Source: a virus. Taken from it: 39,434 nucleotides of DNA. Location: IMG/VR virus record IMGVR_UViG_3300033388_002017, positions 1-39,434 of that record. One strand, given 5' to 3'. The position numbers were made by a program, and so were the translations under genes. Positions 6,843 to 13,077 of this stretch are shown here, in pieces; within the stretch, counting starts at the first letter, position 1, and each line of letters starts with the position of its first letter. Below the pieces are notes generated by a model, which was not told the origin of the DNA, did not search any database, and saw only the letters and a program-made list of their open reading frames with translations.

Positions 6843-7994
6843 CTAAAATAGTGATAATTGTTGTCCGTCTTGCTTACGATCATACAAAAGATTTTCTAAC
6901 ATTTCTTCTATTACATTTACAATTACAGTATTTCCGCCTGTAAAATATAATTGAGTATCTGTTTTTCCTTTTCCACTATTCTTTGCTTTATAAAAATCAT
7001 CATCATCAAATCCATCTAGTCTATATGTTTCTAGCGGCGTTATTTTTCTTATACTACCATCTTGCATAGTACCGACATTACAAGCCGTTAAAAGAGTCAT
7101 ACTTACTTTTTTATTAACTCTACCTCTGCCCGTAGGATTATCAGAACCGAGTCTGTCTAATCTTATTGCATCACCTTCATATGCCTTTTGAAACCCTTGT
7201 TTAGTTAATGTAGGGACATATATATAACCATTTGCATATCCGTGAGTTCCAGAGCATAATGTCGGTGCTATTCTTTCTATATTATAAACCTTAGATGCTT
7301 GCGTATCTTGATTTATAAATCCTATTTGATTTCCAGATGTTATTTTAACATTGAAATTTTCTAGCATTTTGTCAGATAAAAAATATTTTTCTTCAACATG
7401 ATCTTCCAATATATCTTTAAATAAAGTTGTAAGTTTTTTTGGTTGTGGAAATTCAAATCGTTTACCACTGTCATAGATATCTTTTCTTATAGATACCACA
7501 AACACTCTTGGTCTTCCTTGTGGTATATTGAACTCGTCACCTCTTAATATTTTCCAATCATTTACGTATCCGGCAGCTTCTAAAGCTTTAAGCATATCAT
7601 TAAAATCTTTCTTCGTGTCTCCAGATGGTAGTCCTTGTACGTTTTCCATTATCGAATATTTTGCATTGCTTTGGATTAATTTTTCTAAAGAGTGATAAAA
7701 TAGCATTCCTTTTTCTATTGTAGTTCCTTCTCTTAAACCCGAAAAAGTAAATGGCTGGCACGGAGGACTCATCCAGAAAAAATCTACTGGCTTTATTTCT
7801 CTTTTCTTTGTTATATCTCCTATATTCAGTTCTTCACTTACTCCGTGTATTGCTGCAAATTGTTCTGACACATGATTTTCTATTTCTGAATACCATTGCA
7901 GTTCTGCTGAATCTCCATGCCTGTTTGCTACTCTATGTATAGCCTTTCCTAAAGCTCCTATACCTGCAAAACTTTCGCTATATCTCCAATTCAT
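6843..7994 (-). CDS. DNA (cytosine-5) methyltransferase
   Basis: A 383-residue C5-methyltransferase. Visible motifs: I, ESFAGIGALG (7-16); IV, SPPCQPF with the catalytic Cys at residue 79; VI, MENVQG with ENV at 117-119; VIII, QGRPRVFV (159-166); X, GGNTVIVNVI near the C-terminus. The start at ATG 7994 (MNWRYSES) is set by GGAGG five bases upstream; a longer frame reaches 8033. It transfers methyl groups from S-adenosylmethionine to C5 of cytosine in double-stranded DNA. No paired endonuclease is seen, so protection against host restriction is the likely role. It follows the PAPS-reductase-like gene by 26 bases. Confidence 0.95.
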   Translation of the reverse strand: MNWRYSESFAGIGALGKAIHRVANRHGDSAELQWYSEIENHVSEQFAAIHGVSEELNIGDITKKREIKPVDFFWMSPPCQPFTFSGLREGTTIEKGMLFYHSLEKLIQSNAKYSIMENVQGLPSGDTKKDFNDMLKALEAAGYVNDWKILRGDEFNIPQGRPRVFVVSIRKDIYDSGKRFEFPQPKKLTTLFKDILEDHVEEKYFLSDKMLENFNVKITSGNQIGFINQDTQASKVYNIERIAPTLCSGTHGYANGYIYVPTLTKQGFQKAYEGDAIRLDRLGSDNPTGRGRVNKKVSMTLLTACNVGTMQDGSIRKITPLETYRLDGFDDDDFYKAKNSGKGKTDTQLYFTGGNTVIVNVIEEMLENLLYDRKQDGQQLSLF

Positions 7995-8020
7995 ATATAC
8001 CTCCATATCTATGAGTGTTA

Positions 8021-8839
8021 TTAAAATCCGCAATCACACGGCATCCTTATTTGGTTTGGATCTTCTTTTAATACTCTTCTTGCTGTTTTCCAGAATGTAT
8101 ATTGGTCTACTTTTTCAGTTGCTTCAATATCTCTTTTTTTCATTTCTTCAAACTTTGGTTCTAATTCATAAAGGAATATATCTTTAATTATAGAGTGTCC
8201 CAATGATAATTCTGTTTGTTTTGCTTTTTCAAATATTTCTGGATATAGACAATAATTTAAATACCAGCTTTGCTTGCCTGCTTTAATGCAACATTTGCAA
8301 TTCGCATGTTTGTGTATTTTGTAGGTGCTTGGTTCTTGGATTCCTACGTCTTCTACTTTTTTTATATCCGTTTCTTCCCAAGTTAAAGGAAATTCCGTCA
8401 TGTAGCCTTGAGCATATAAATATTGTTTTCTATTGGTAATACGTTCCGTTTCTTCTGGATCGTAGCCATAAATTATAATAACATCATCTCTTATTTCTCC
8501 CGGTATCACTGGGTAATTTTCTTTTAACCATTTGTAGAAAGGTAATGTTTTCATATTGTATGTACAAATTGCTTTTCCTGCTTGGAATTGGAATCCACCT
8601 TTTTCTAAACATACGTCAAACTGGTCTTTATCTTCCCAATCTTCCATATTCGCATAAACGATTTCTAATCCTAGGAAAGCAGCAACCGCTTCTTTAAATC
8701 TTTGAATGTCCGAGTCTTCTACTTTTGAAGTAATATTATGATTTAGTAAAATTACATTTTCTTTTCCATATTTCATTACTACTTTTATTGCCGCCATTGC
8801 AGATGCTTTTCCACCACTAAAACAAACTATATATTTCAT
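8021..8839 (-). CDS. PAPS-reductase-like PP-loop enzyme
   Basis: A 272-residue protein of the adenine-nucleotide alpha hydrolase superfamily. It has a PP-loop SGGKASA at residues 8-14, a CTYNMKTLP motif (92-100) typical of the PAPS reductase/DndC-like branch, a Cys cluster HANCKCCIKAG (178-188) and a C-terminal C-D-C-G. The extra Cys cluster suggests an iron-sulfur or zinc site. Such phage proteins are annotated as phosphoadenosine phosphosulfate reductases, but a role in sulfate assimilation is unlikely here; sulfur transfer to nucleic acid is one inference. Its start overlaps the XRE gene stop (ATGA), and the methyltransferase follows. Confidence 0.85.
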   Translation of the reverse strand: MKYIVCFSGGKASAMAAIKVVMKYGKENVILLNHNITSKVEDSDIQRFKEAVAAFLGLEIVYANMEDWEDKDQFDVCLEKGGFQFQAGKAICTYNMKTLPFYKWLKENYPVIPGEIRDDVIIIYGYDPEETERITNRKQYLYAQGYMTEFPLTWEETDIKKVEDVGIQEPSTYKIHKHANCKCCIKAGKQSWYLNYCLYPEIFEKAKQTELSLGHSIIKDIFLYELEPKFEEMKKRDIEATEKVDQYTFWKTARRVLKEDPNQIRMPCDCGF

Positions 8840-9054
8840 TTACTCACCTTCTTAAAATAATCATCAAATTTAATATCCATTAGCTTACACATTTTTCTAA
8901 TCTTTATTTCTCCGATTGGTCCATTGTTTCTGTTTTTTAATGCTGTTATTTGGTTTCTGCTGATCTTTAATTTTTTTGCTATGTCCGATTGAGTGAGTCC
9001 CTTCTCTGCTAATAGTATTTCGAAATCTCTTTTAGGTACTGTTAATTTAATCAT
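8836..9054 (-). CDS. XRE/Cro-type HTH regulator
   Basis: Seventy-two residues with a canonical Cro/C1 helix-turn-helix: L-L-A-E-K-G-L-T-Q-S-D-I-A-K-K-L-K-I-S-R-N-Q-I, followed by two helices, and no extra domain. It overlaps both the upstream gene (eight bases) and the PP-loop gene (four bases), so it is co-expressed with the modification module and may regulate it. The target is unknown. Confidence 0.85.
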   Translation of the reverse strand: MIKLTVPKRDFEILLAEKGLTQSDIAKKLKISRNQITALKNRNNGPIGEIKIRKMCKLMDIKFDDYFKKVSK

Positions 9055-9208
9055 TTATACACCCATCTTTATCTTTATAAGGATAACCCTCTTCTATATC
9101 CATTATGTATTCATCTATTATATGTTGGTATCTTAAATAGGTTTTAGGTTCTCCATTGTAACCACTTTCTTTTAACCATCTTTTGAATGTATCGGTTATA
9201 TGTTTCAT
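9047..9208 (-). CDS. Hypothetical 53-residue early protein
   Basis: Start set at ATG 9208 (MKHITDTFKRWLKESGYNG), behind TGAGGTTAAC; an upstream frame extends to 9250 without a ribosome site. Two amphipathic helices joined by a Gly/Pro turn, acidic C-terminus. It overlaps the XRE gene. Not recognised. Confidence 0.65.
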   Translation of the reverse strand: MKHITDTFKRWLKESGYNGEPKTYLRYQHIIDEYIMDIEEGYPYKDKDGCIND

Positions 9209-9221
9209 GTTAACCTCATTC

Positions 9222-9374
9222 CTATTCTTCTTCATGATCATCACATACATCTGATTTTTGTTTTATTTTATTGAAGTTTATTCCACATAATCTGAAACCT
9301 TCTATTCTACCTAGTGTTGAGAACTCACAATTTCCACAGTTCTTTTCTTTAGTTTCTTTAGTGTCTTTTTCCAT
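9222..9374 (-). CDS. Hypothetical Cys-rich small protein
   Basis: Fifty residues from ATG 9374, six bases after an exact early box. It has C-x2-C (residues 13-16), later C at 30 and C near 43, enough for one zinc site, with a Lys/Glu-rich N-terminus and acidic C-terminus. It lies between well-supported genes and fills the gap. Confidence 0.65.
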   Translation of the reverse strand: MEKDTKETKEKNCGNCEFSTLGRIEGFRLCGINFNKIKQKSDVCDDHEEE

Positions 9375-9396
9375 GATTACCTCTATCTTTCAAATT

Positions 9397-9591
9397 TTAT
9401 AGTAACTTACCTTCTGATTTTAACTTGTCATAAACTTCTTGTGTTACTACTATATACTTATAATTTATTTGTCCAAACATCTTTAATACTTGATCTTGCA
9501 TTTCTCTTACAGATTCTTGACCTGCTGAATATCCTTTTCTATATCCATCATGGTAATCGTAAGTATATCGTTCACCTGCTAAATTTCCCAT
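9397..9591 (-). CDS. Hypothetical 64-residue early protein
   Basis: Starts MGNLAGERYTYDYHDGYRKG after an exact early box. The Tyr/Gly/Asp-rich N-terminus is followed by a helix and a strand (YKYIVVTQEVYDKLK). Small soluble protein, no family recognised. Confidence 0.7.
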   Translation of the reverse strand: MGNLAGERYTYDYHDGYRKGYSAGQESVREMQDQVLKMFGQINYKYIVVTQEVYDKLKSEGKLL

Positions 9592-9599
9592 AGCGACCT

Positions 9600-10097
9600 C
9601 TATCTTTCATATCTTAGATGTTGATTATAACTGTACGTTTCTTGTTTTTGTTCTAGGCATTTCTTTTCCAATAATACTAATCCTTTGAATCTCGGTATCA
9701 TAACAACTTCTATTTCTTTATATTTTCTCCCTAAACTTCCATCCATTTCATATGGCATTAGAAAGTTTAATTGTTCGTCCATGTCTTCATTTGTTAATTT
9801 CTTCATGTGATCACGACCGATTAGCAGCAAGAAACTTCTTTCATCTCTGTATTTGAAATAAATTTCTTCTTGCATTTTCCTATCTATCATTTCATAAACT
9901 TTGTCAAAACTGATAGTTACTTCTTTAAAGTTATTGGCTGTTATTTCTATATCTCTAACTAAATCAAATTTGTATAATAATTTAATCAATATCTTTTGCA
10001 GCCATTTTTTAAATTTTGTTTTTTGTCTTACTTTTTCCATCTTATCAATACTGCAACATTTAAGTTCTTCGTTTTCTAATGTAAAAGTTTTATACAT
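9600..10097 (-). CDS. Hypothetical 165-residue early protein
   Basis: Starts MYKTFTLENEELKCCS after an exact early box. It has a basic helical stretch (residues 20-45, KTKFKKWLQKILIKLLYKF) that could be membrane-associated, then an alpha/beta part (ATINN-like strand, GRDHMKKL). Its last codons form the box of the next gene. No known family. Confidence 0.7.
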   Translation of the reverse strand: MYKTFTLENEELKCCSIDKMEKVRQKTKFKKWLQKILIKLLYKFDLVRDIEITANNFKEVTISFDKVYEMIDRKMQEEIYFKYRDERSFLLLIGRDHMKKLTNEDMDEQLNFLMPYEMDGSLGRKYKEIEVVMIPRFKGLVLLEKKCLEQKQETYSYNQHLRYER

Positions 10098-10120
10098 ATT
10101 AATACCCTCTATCTTTCATT

Positions 10121-10309
10121 TTATAGATTCATTATCTTCTCATAGTATTTGTTTATTATTATGCCACCTGGTACATGTTCTTTTATTATTTCTAAGAGTA
10201 TTTCGTTTGCTTCTTCTTTTACAGATTCTTTATCTGTTGTAATTTCTAATACCATTAGTCTTGCTACTTTGTCCATTAAATCTGTAGTTTTTCTACTTAG
10301 TTTTTCCAT
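10121..10309 (-). CDS. Hypothetical 62-residue helical protein
   Basis: MEKLSRKTTDLMDKVARLMV continues as two amphipathic helices with a P-G-G-I-I turn. The start at 10309 follows an exact early box. A shape suited to dimerising or binding a partner, but no motif is recognised. Confidence 0.65.
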   Translation of the reverse strand: MEKLSRKTTDLMDKVARLMVLEITTDKESVKEEANEILLEIIKEHVPGGIIINKYYEKIMNL

Positions 10310-10324
10310 CAGATCCTCTATCTT

Positions 10325-10579
10325 TCATAATTTATGTACCCTTACACCTTCTTCGCAGCTTGGACATTTCACTTCATACCACGATGCCCAACCATGCCAA
10401 CCCATAAACGATTCGTCTTTTACATCAGATTTCTTGTACGTGAATTTCACTCTACATTTTTTGCAGAACGCTTTATGTTCCTTATTATCTGTATAAACTT
10501 TTATTCTTTTTTTAAAAGTTTCAATCAATTTACAAATTGCATTACACTTTTTAGGTGGATATCTTTTTATTATTTTCAT
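10325..10579 (-). CDS. Hypothetical zinc-ribbon protein
   Basis: Eighty-four residues, strongly basic. A ribbon is formed by C-K-K-C (residues 39-42 region) and C-P-S-C near the C-terminus, with the W-H-G-W-A-S-W-Y segment between. Start at 10579 after GAGAGATT. A nucleic-acid or protein-binding zinc ribbon is likely. Confidence 0.7.
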   Translation of the reverse strand: MKIIKRYPPKKCNAICKLIETFKKRIKVYTDNKEHKAFCKKCRVKFTYKKSDVKDESFMGWHGWASWYEVKCPSCEEGVRVHKL

Positions 10580-10594
10580 AATCTCTCCTATCGA

Positions 10595-11164
10595 TTAATC
10601 AAGTCTCTCAGTTGGTGTTGGTCTGTATCTTGGGTAGTCTGTTCTTTCTGTGCATATGATTGCTATTGGATCACTTCCGTATTTGAATATTATTGGACTT
10701 ATTGATTTCTTACTGTTGGTGTCTACTCTCATATCGAATCTTTGGAGATTCCAAGAGTCTTTGAATAGTTCTAAAATGTCTTGTTTTATATAAGTGTAAT
10801 CGTTTAGGTGTTCTAGTACTCTGTAGTGAGTTGTTTTCTTTGCTTGGTACTTGTGATCAATATAAATGTGTTTTGTGTCTGTGAAGCTTGTGTAGTCTCT
10901 TGATAGTTCTAAATGTTTGAACCATGCTTGTGTCATTTTAACTCTTGATGCTTGTCTTAATTCTTGATAAATTCTATGTACACCTGTTTTTGTTATTCCT
11001 TTTTCTTTTAACGCTTTGTCAATGATGATATCTATTTTAAAAAATACATATCCATTTCCAATTATTCCAGTGGCAATATCAACCATCAATCCATTTTTAG
11101 ATTTTAGCTGCCTGTTGATCCAAGACTTAACTTTCGCTTTATCAAATATTATTTTACCTATCAT
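10595..11164 (-). CDS. Hypothetical 189-residue early protein
   Basis: The largest unassigned protein near the start of the early operon. It is basic, with an N-terminal helical part (KAKVKSWINRQLKSKNG), a middle resembling winged-helix spacing (ITKTGVHRIYQELRQASRVK) and a strand-rich C-terminus. Start at 11164 after GGAGGATTC, directly downstream of the parS palindrome. Possible DNA binding is inference only. Confidence 0.7.
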   Translation of the reverse strand: MIGKIIFDKAKVKSWINRQLKSKNGLMVDIATGIIGNGYVFFKIDIIIDKALKEKGITKTGVHRIYQELRQASRVKMTQAWFKHLELSRDYTSFTDTKHIYIDHKYQAKKTTHYRVLEHLNDYTYIKQDILELFKDSWNLQRFDMRVDTNSKKSISPIIFKYGSDPIAIICTERTDYPRYRPTPTERLD

Positions 11165-11175
11165 TGAATCCTCCT

Positions 11176-11193
11176 ATGTTTCACGTGAAACAT
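11176..11193. promoter_or_regulatory. parS: Perfect parS site (ParB/Spo0J binding)
   Basis: ATGTTTCACGTGAAACAT is an 18-base perfect palindrome. Its inner 16 bases, TGTTTCACGTGAAACA (11177-11192), match the chromosomal parS consensus TGTTNCACGTGAAACA without mismatch. It sits in the 30-base gap between the first and second genes of the early operon. No parA or parB gene and no second copy are present, so it would have to use host ParB (Spo0J). It lacks the loop and U run of a terminator. Confidence 0.85.
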
Positions 11194-11194
11194 T

Positions 11195-11419
11195 CTAGTC
11201 TTTAATTACAATCAACTTTAATAATTCTTCTTCACAAAATATTGGTCTTACCGTTATGTTATCTTTTAATATTGTTTTATAATCATCATCCAATTGAATA
11301 CATTTTGTGTATACTTGGTTTTCCGAGTCCCAACCTTTTAATCCGATTAGCTTTCCATTTATATCATATAGTTCTACGTTTGAATTAATGTACCATCTAC
11401 CTCTATAATTCTTTCTCAT
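11195..11419 (-). CDS. First gene of the early operon, hypothetical
   Basis: Seventy-four residues, MRKNYRGRWYINSNVELYDI, a beta-rich sequence (VELYDINGKLIGLKG) ending in a helix. Start at 11419 after GGAGGGCAAT, about 14 bases downstream of the predicted transcript start. As the first early product it could act on host functions immediately after infection, but no family is recognised. Confidence 0.7.
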   Translation of the reverse strand: MRKNYRGRWYINSNVELYDINGKLIGLKGWDSENQVYTKCIQLDDDYKTILKDNITVRPIFCEEELLKLIVIKD

Positions 11420-11439
11420 ATTGCCCTCCTGTTTACATT

Positions 11440-11468
11440 ACAATAACATACATCACATTACATGTCAA
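11440..11468 (-). promoter_or_regulatory. Early promoter, consensus -35
   Basis: Minus strand: TTGACA at 11468-11463, a 17-base spacer and TATTGT at 11445-11440. Direct repeats of the ACATTACA type (plus strand 11434-11441 and 11455-11462) cover the spacer and -10 region and could be operator half-sites. It drives the long leftward operon. Confidence 0.75.
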
Positions 11469-11471
11469 TTA

Positions 11472-11547
11472 AAAAAAAGAAAGGCATCTGGTCGAAGGAT
11501 GCTTTTCTTTTTCATCACTACACTATTAAAATAAAGAGGTATTAAAC
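11472..11547 (-). ncRNA. Predicted short transcript A
   Basis: Expected RNA of about 75 nt from the promoter at 11554-11582 to the hairpin at 11474-11512. It contains only a 15-codon frame. Predicted purely from promoter and terminator spacing. Confidence 0.35.
11474..11512. terminator. Hairpin terminator of short unit A
   Basis: A fifteen-pair stem: AAAAAGAAAGGCATC (11474-11488) with GATGCTTTTCTTTTT (11498-11512), one wobble on the plus strand or one mismatch on the minus strand, nine-base loop. Both strands have U runs; the minus side has eight Us. It stands just upstream of the early promoter and would isolate it from upstream transcription. Confidence 0.75.
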
Positions 11548-11550
11548 AAT

Positions 11551-11606
11551 TACATCTTATCATATTTATTCATGTTGGTAAAGCTTTGTTTTTTTGCATT
11601 TAAAAA
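11551..11606 (-). repeat. Promoter-terminator cassette repeat, copy 1
   Basis: Diverged direct repeat of 11843-11900. Shared blocks on the plus strand are TACATCTTATCAT, GTTGGTAAA and TTTGCATT followed by a run of A that opens a terminator stem. The two copies are 292 bp apart, pointing to duplication of a terminator-plus-promoter cassette. Confidence 0.7.
11554..11582 (-). promoter_or_regulatory. Promoter A with extended -10
   Basis: Minus strand TTTACC (11582-11577), 17-base spacer, TAAGAT (11559-11554) preceded by TGA, an extended -10. The shared 11-mer GATAAGATGTA covers the -10. Confidence 0.55.
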
Positions 11607-11632
11607 GAGCCTATAGACTGTAGACTCTTTTT
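11602..11632 (-). terminator. Hairpin terminator of short unit C
   Basis: On the minus strand AAAAAGAGTCTA pairs fully with TAGGCTCTTTTT (one wobble) around a seven-base loop, ending in five Us. The pairing is perfect only on the minus strand. The stem sequence resembles the terminator at 36254-36278. Confidence 0.75.
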
Positions 11633-11670
11633 AAATGTTGACGTTGAAAAATTTACCTAATTAATTTGAT
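11602..11670 (-). ncRNA. Predicted short transcript C
   Basis: About 70 nt from the strongest promoter of the block (11677-11705, perfect TATAAT) to the hairpin at 11602-11632. No reading frame of note. Confidence 0.4.
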
Positions 11671-11676
11671 AACTTT

Positions 11677-11705
11677 ATTATAGCACACTTGTATTCTTTG
11701 ATAAA
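11677..11705 (-). promoter_or_regulatory. Promoter C, perfect extended -10
   Basis: Minus strand TTTATC (11705-11700), 17-base spacer ending in TGC, then TATAAT (11682-11677). The extended -10 is perfect. No gene starts before the terminator about 70 bases downstream. Confidence 0.7.
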
Positions 11706-11723
11706 GCTTTTACTTTCTTTCTA

Positions 11724-11839
11724 ATAAAAAAAGACCGCCATTCCGCAGCCTTTCTTTTATAGCACTGTATAACAGCGTGTGGTATTTACGTAAACCTTTA
11801 AAATCAACTTTACCTAGGAATTGATTACTACCACTGAAT
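11724..11839 (-). ncRNA. Predicted short transcript B
   Basis: About 115 nt from promoter B to the hairpin at 11730-11753. Internal self-complementary segments include AATCAA/TTGATT, GGTTTACGTAAATACC and CTGTTATACAG, so a folded RNA is plausible. A further possible promoter (TTTACG-17-TATACA) lies inside it. No coding frame of note. Confidence 0.4.
11730..11753 (-). terminator. Hairpin terminator of short unit B
   Basis: Minus-strand RNA AAAGGCTGC pairs with GCGGTCTTT, nine pairs including two G-U, six-base loop, followed by a run of Us. On the plus strand the same positions are mismatched, so it acts leftward. Confidence 0.75.
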
Positions 11840-11842
11840 ATA

Positions 11843-11900
11843 TACATCTTATCATACTTGTTCGCGTTGGTAAACATTTGATTTTATTTGCATTAAAAAA
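11843..11900 (-). repeat. Promoter-terminator cassette repeat, copy 2
   Basis: Diverged copy of 11551-11606, carrying the same GATAAGATGTA element and GGTAAA block, here fused to the late-operon terminator stem. Confidence 0.7.
11846..11874 (-). promoter_or_regulatory. Promoter B with extended -10
   Basis: Minus strand TTTACC (11874-11869), 17-base spacer, TAAGAT (11851-11846) with TGA before it. Same arrangement as promoter A. Confidence 0.55.
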
Positions 11901-11924
11901 TCCTTATCTTCTGACAAGGATTTT
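11897..11924 (-). terminator. Terminator of the late operon
   Basis: AAAATCCTT (11897-11905) pairs perfectly with AAGGATTTT (11916-11924) around a ten-base loop; on the minus strand it runs into six Us. It follows the last late gene and precedes the non-coding block. Confidence 0.8.
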
Positions 11925-11981
11925 GATTATATTATTTTCGATCCCATTTCGATCGCATTGGTTTATCGAGTGTTCCTGATG

Positions 11982-12128
11982 CTAAACGAATCCTGATGAA
12001 TACATTGCATTTGAATGTCGCTTATCAGATTTCTGTAATCCGTATATACAAGGAATCTTTATATTACATTCTAACTCGATCATAGAAACATATAATACAG
12101 AAAGTAAAAAGCTAATCATTAAAATCAC
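11982..12128 (-). CDS. Small membrane protein, GTG start
   Basis: Forty-eight codons starting GTG 12128, ten bases after AGGAG. The first 20 residues (ILMISFLLSVLYVSM) are hydrophobic, followed by a short region with two Cys and a polar tail. It is the last gene before the late terminator and directly follows the holin-like gene, so a lysis-related role (antiholin or spanin-like) is possible. An ATG overlapping the ribosome site gives only seven codons. Confidence 0.5.
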   Translation of the reverse strand: MILMISFLLSVLYVSMIELECNIKIPCIYGLQKSDKRHSNAMYSSGFV

Positions 12129-12174
12129 TATTCATCATCTCCTTTCAATTAATAAATCTATCATACTACTAATA

Positions 12175-12609
12175 TTATGATTTGTCTATAAATTTAATAT
12201 CTGGAACTTTAGCCACTGGATCACTTCTATAAATTAATAATTCTTCATTTAACCGTTTTTTTAATTTTCTCATATTAATTAATGTATCTACAGATTTAGT
12301 TGCAATCTGTATCAATCCGTATGGTCCTTGCGATAATATCATTGAGCAAGCTAAAATATCCACGAATAAGAATAACTTGCCTAACTCCAATGTAATACCC
12401 ATTAATAACATAAAAGATGTTACAATCCCAATACGAGCAGTAAAACCATATAGTAACCCAAAGACTACAGCTAAAGGAACTCCGAACTTTCCTTGTTTCC
12501 ATTCTTCATTTACAAAGTACTTGAATAATTTCTTAAATCCTATCACTACTGTCAATAGTACTACCGATATGACAATTAAGGTTAATAAAGGTATTAAATT
12601 TTCTTTCAT
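12175..12609 (-). CDS. Holin-like membrane protein
   Basis: A 144-residue protein with a positively charged, amphipathic C-terminus and three to four hydrophobic helices: residues 5-25 (LIPLLTLIVISVVLLTVVIG), about 45-75 (VPLAVVFGLLYGF and the next segment) and 78-105. The size, topology and position at the end of the lysis and accessory region suit a phage holin that opens the membrane for the amidase. Start at 12609 after AGGAGGAAACC. Family assignment is by layout only. Confidence 0.65.
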   Translation of the reverse strand: MKENLIPLLTLIVISVVLLTVVIGFKKLFKYFVNEEWKQGKFGVPLAVVFGLLYGFTARIGIVTSFMLLMGITLELGKLFLFVDILACSMILSQGPYGLIQIATKSVDTLINMRKLKKRLNEELLIYRSDPVAKVPDIKFIDKS

Positions 12610-12618
12610 GGTTTCCTC

Positions 12619-13077
12619 CTAGTCTACAACTTGCCAATCTTCAGCCAAACAATCACTTGTAGAAGGTGACCACATAGCTATATCATTTTGTGCTGTTTTT
12701 AATGCTAAGTATGGTCTGTATGGAACATTCTCACCAAACTCTCGTCTTGCTATTTCTGTATTTGCTGGATATGTATTACCTTCTACATAATAGAAATACA
12801 TTCCAGAACCATTCCATCCAACTCTTTGTAATTTCTTACCTTGCTTTGATAATAGGACAGCATGACCATAAGTGTAATTACCATTAGTTCTGTATGCAGC
12901 TTCAAAAGTTTCTTTCGGTGACCAGCTTATATATCCATCAGGATATTCTACTTTGTAACCTTCTTCAGAATCATCTATATGATTTTCTGTAAAATCTCTG
13001 CCTGTCTTAAAGTTTTCAAATGCTTCTTTTCTCATTGACTCTGCTTTGATTTGTTTCGTTCCTATATAATTATTCAT
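12619..13077 (-). CDS. tad2: Tad2-like (DUF2829) anti-Thoeris candidate
   Basis: A 152-residue, two-part protein. Residues 75-152 match the DUF2829/Tad2 layout: LLSKQGKKLQRVGWNGSG, a YYVEG strand, R-P-Y-L-A-L-K-T-A, M-W-S-P-S and the closing D-C-L-A-E-D-W-Q-V-V. Tad2 proteins of phages sequester the cyclic ADP-ribose-type signal made by the Thoeris ThsB protein and so block ThsA. Residues 1-62 form a separate domain ending Y-P-D-G-Y-I-S-W-S-P-K-E-T-F-E-A-A-Y, also found fused to DUF2829 in other phages. The gene is expressed with late genes (GGAGGTCTAA before ATG), which is late for a counter-defence protein. Signal binding is not shown here. Confidence 0.8.
   Translation of the reverse strand: MNNYIGTKQIKAESMRKEAFENFKTGRDFTENHIDDSEEGYKVEYPDGYISWSPKETFEAAYRTNGNYTYGHAVLLSKQGKKLQRVGWNGSGMYFYYVEGNTYPANTEIARREFGENVPYRPYLALKTAQNDIAMWSPSTSDCLAEDWQVVD

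Larger units (their letters stand above)
9380..10326 (-). repeat. Early ribosome-binding boxes (four copies)
   Basis: Exact minus-strand GAAAGATAGAGG at 9380-9391, 9597-9608, 10106-10117 and 10315-10326, placed before the starts at 9374, 9591, 10097 and 10309 with six to nine bases between. At 9597 the box lies within the stop region (GAA AGA TAG) of the upstream gene. The flanks differ, so the 12-mer itself is what is conserved. Confidence 0.8.

Noticed and set aside
11176-11193. parS palindrome read as a terminator
   Set aside because: There is no loop and no U run, and it matches the ParB consensus at every position.
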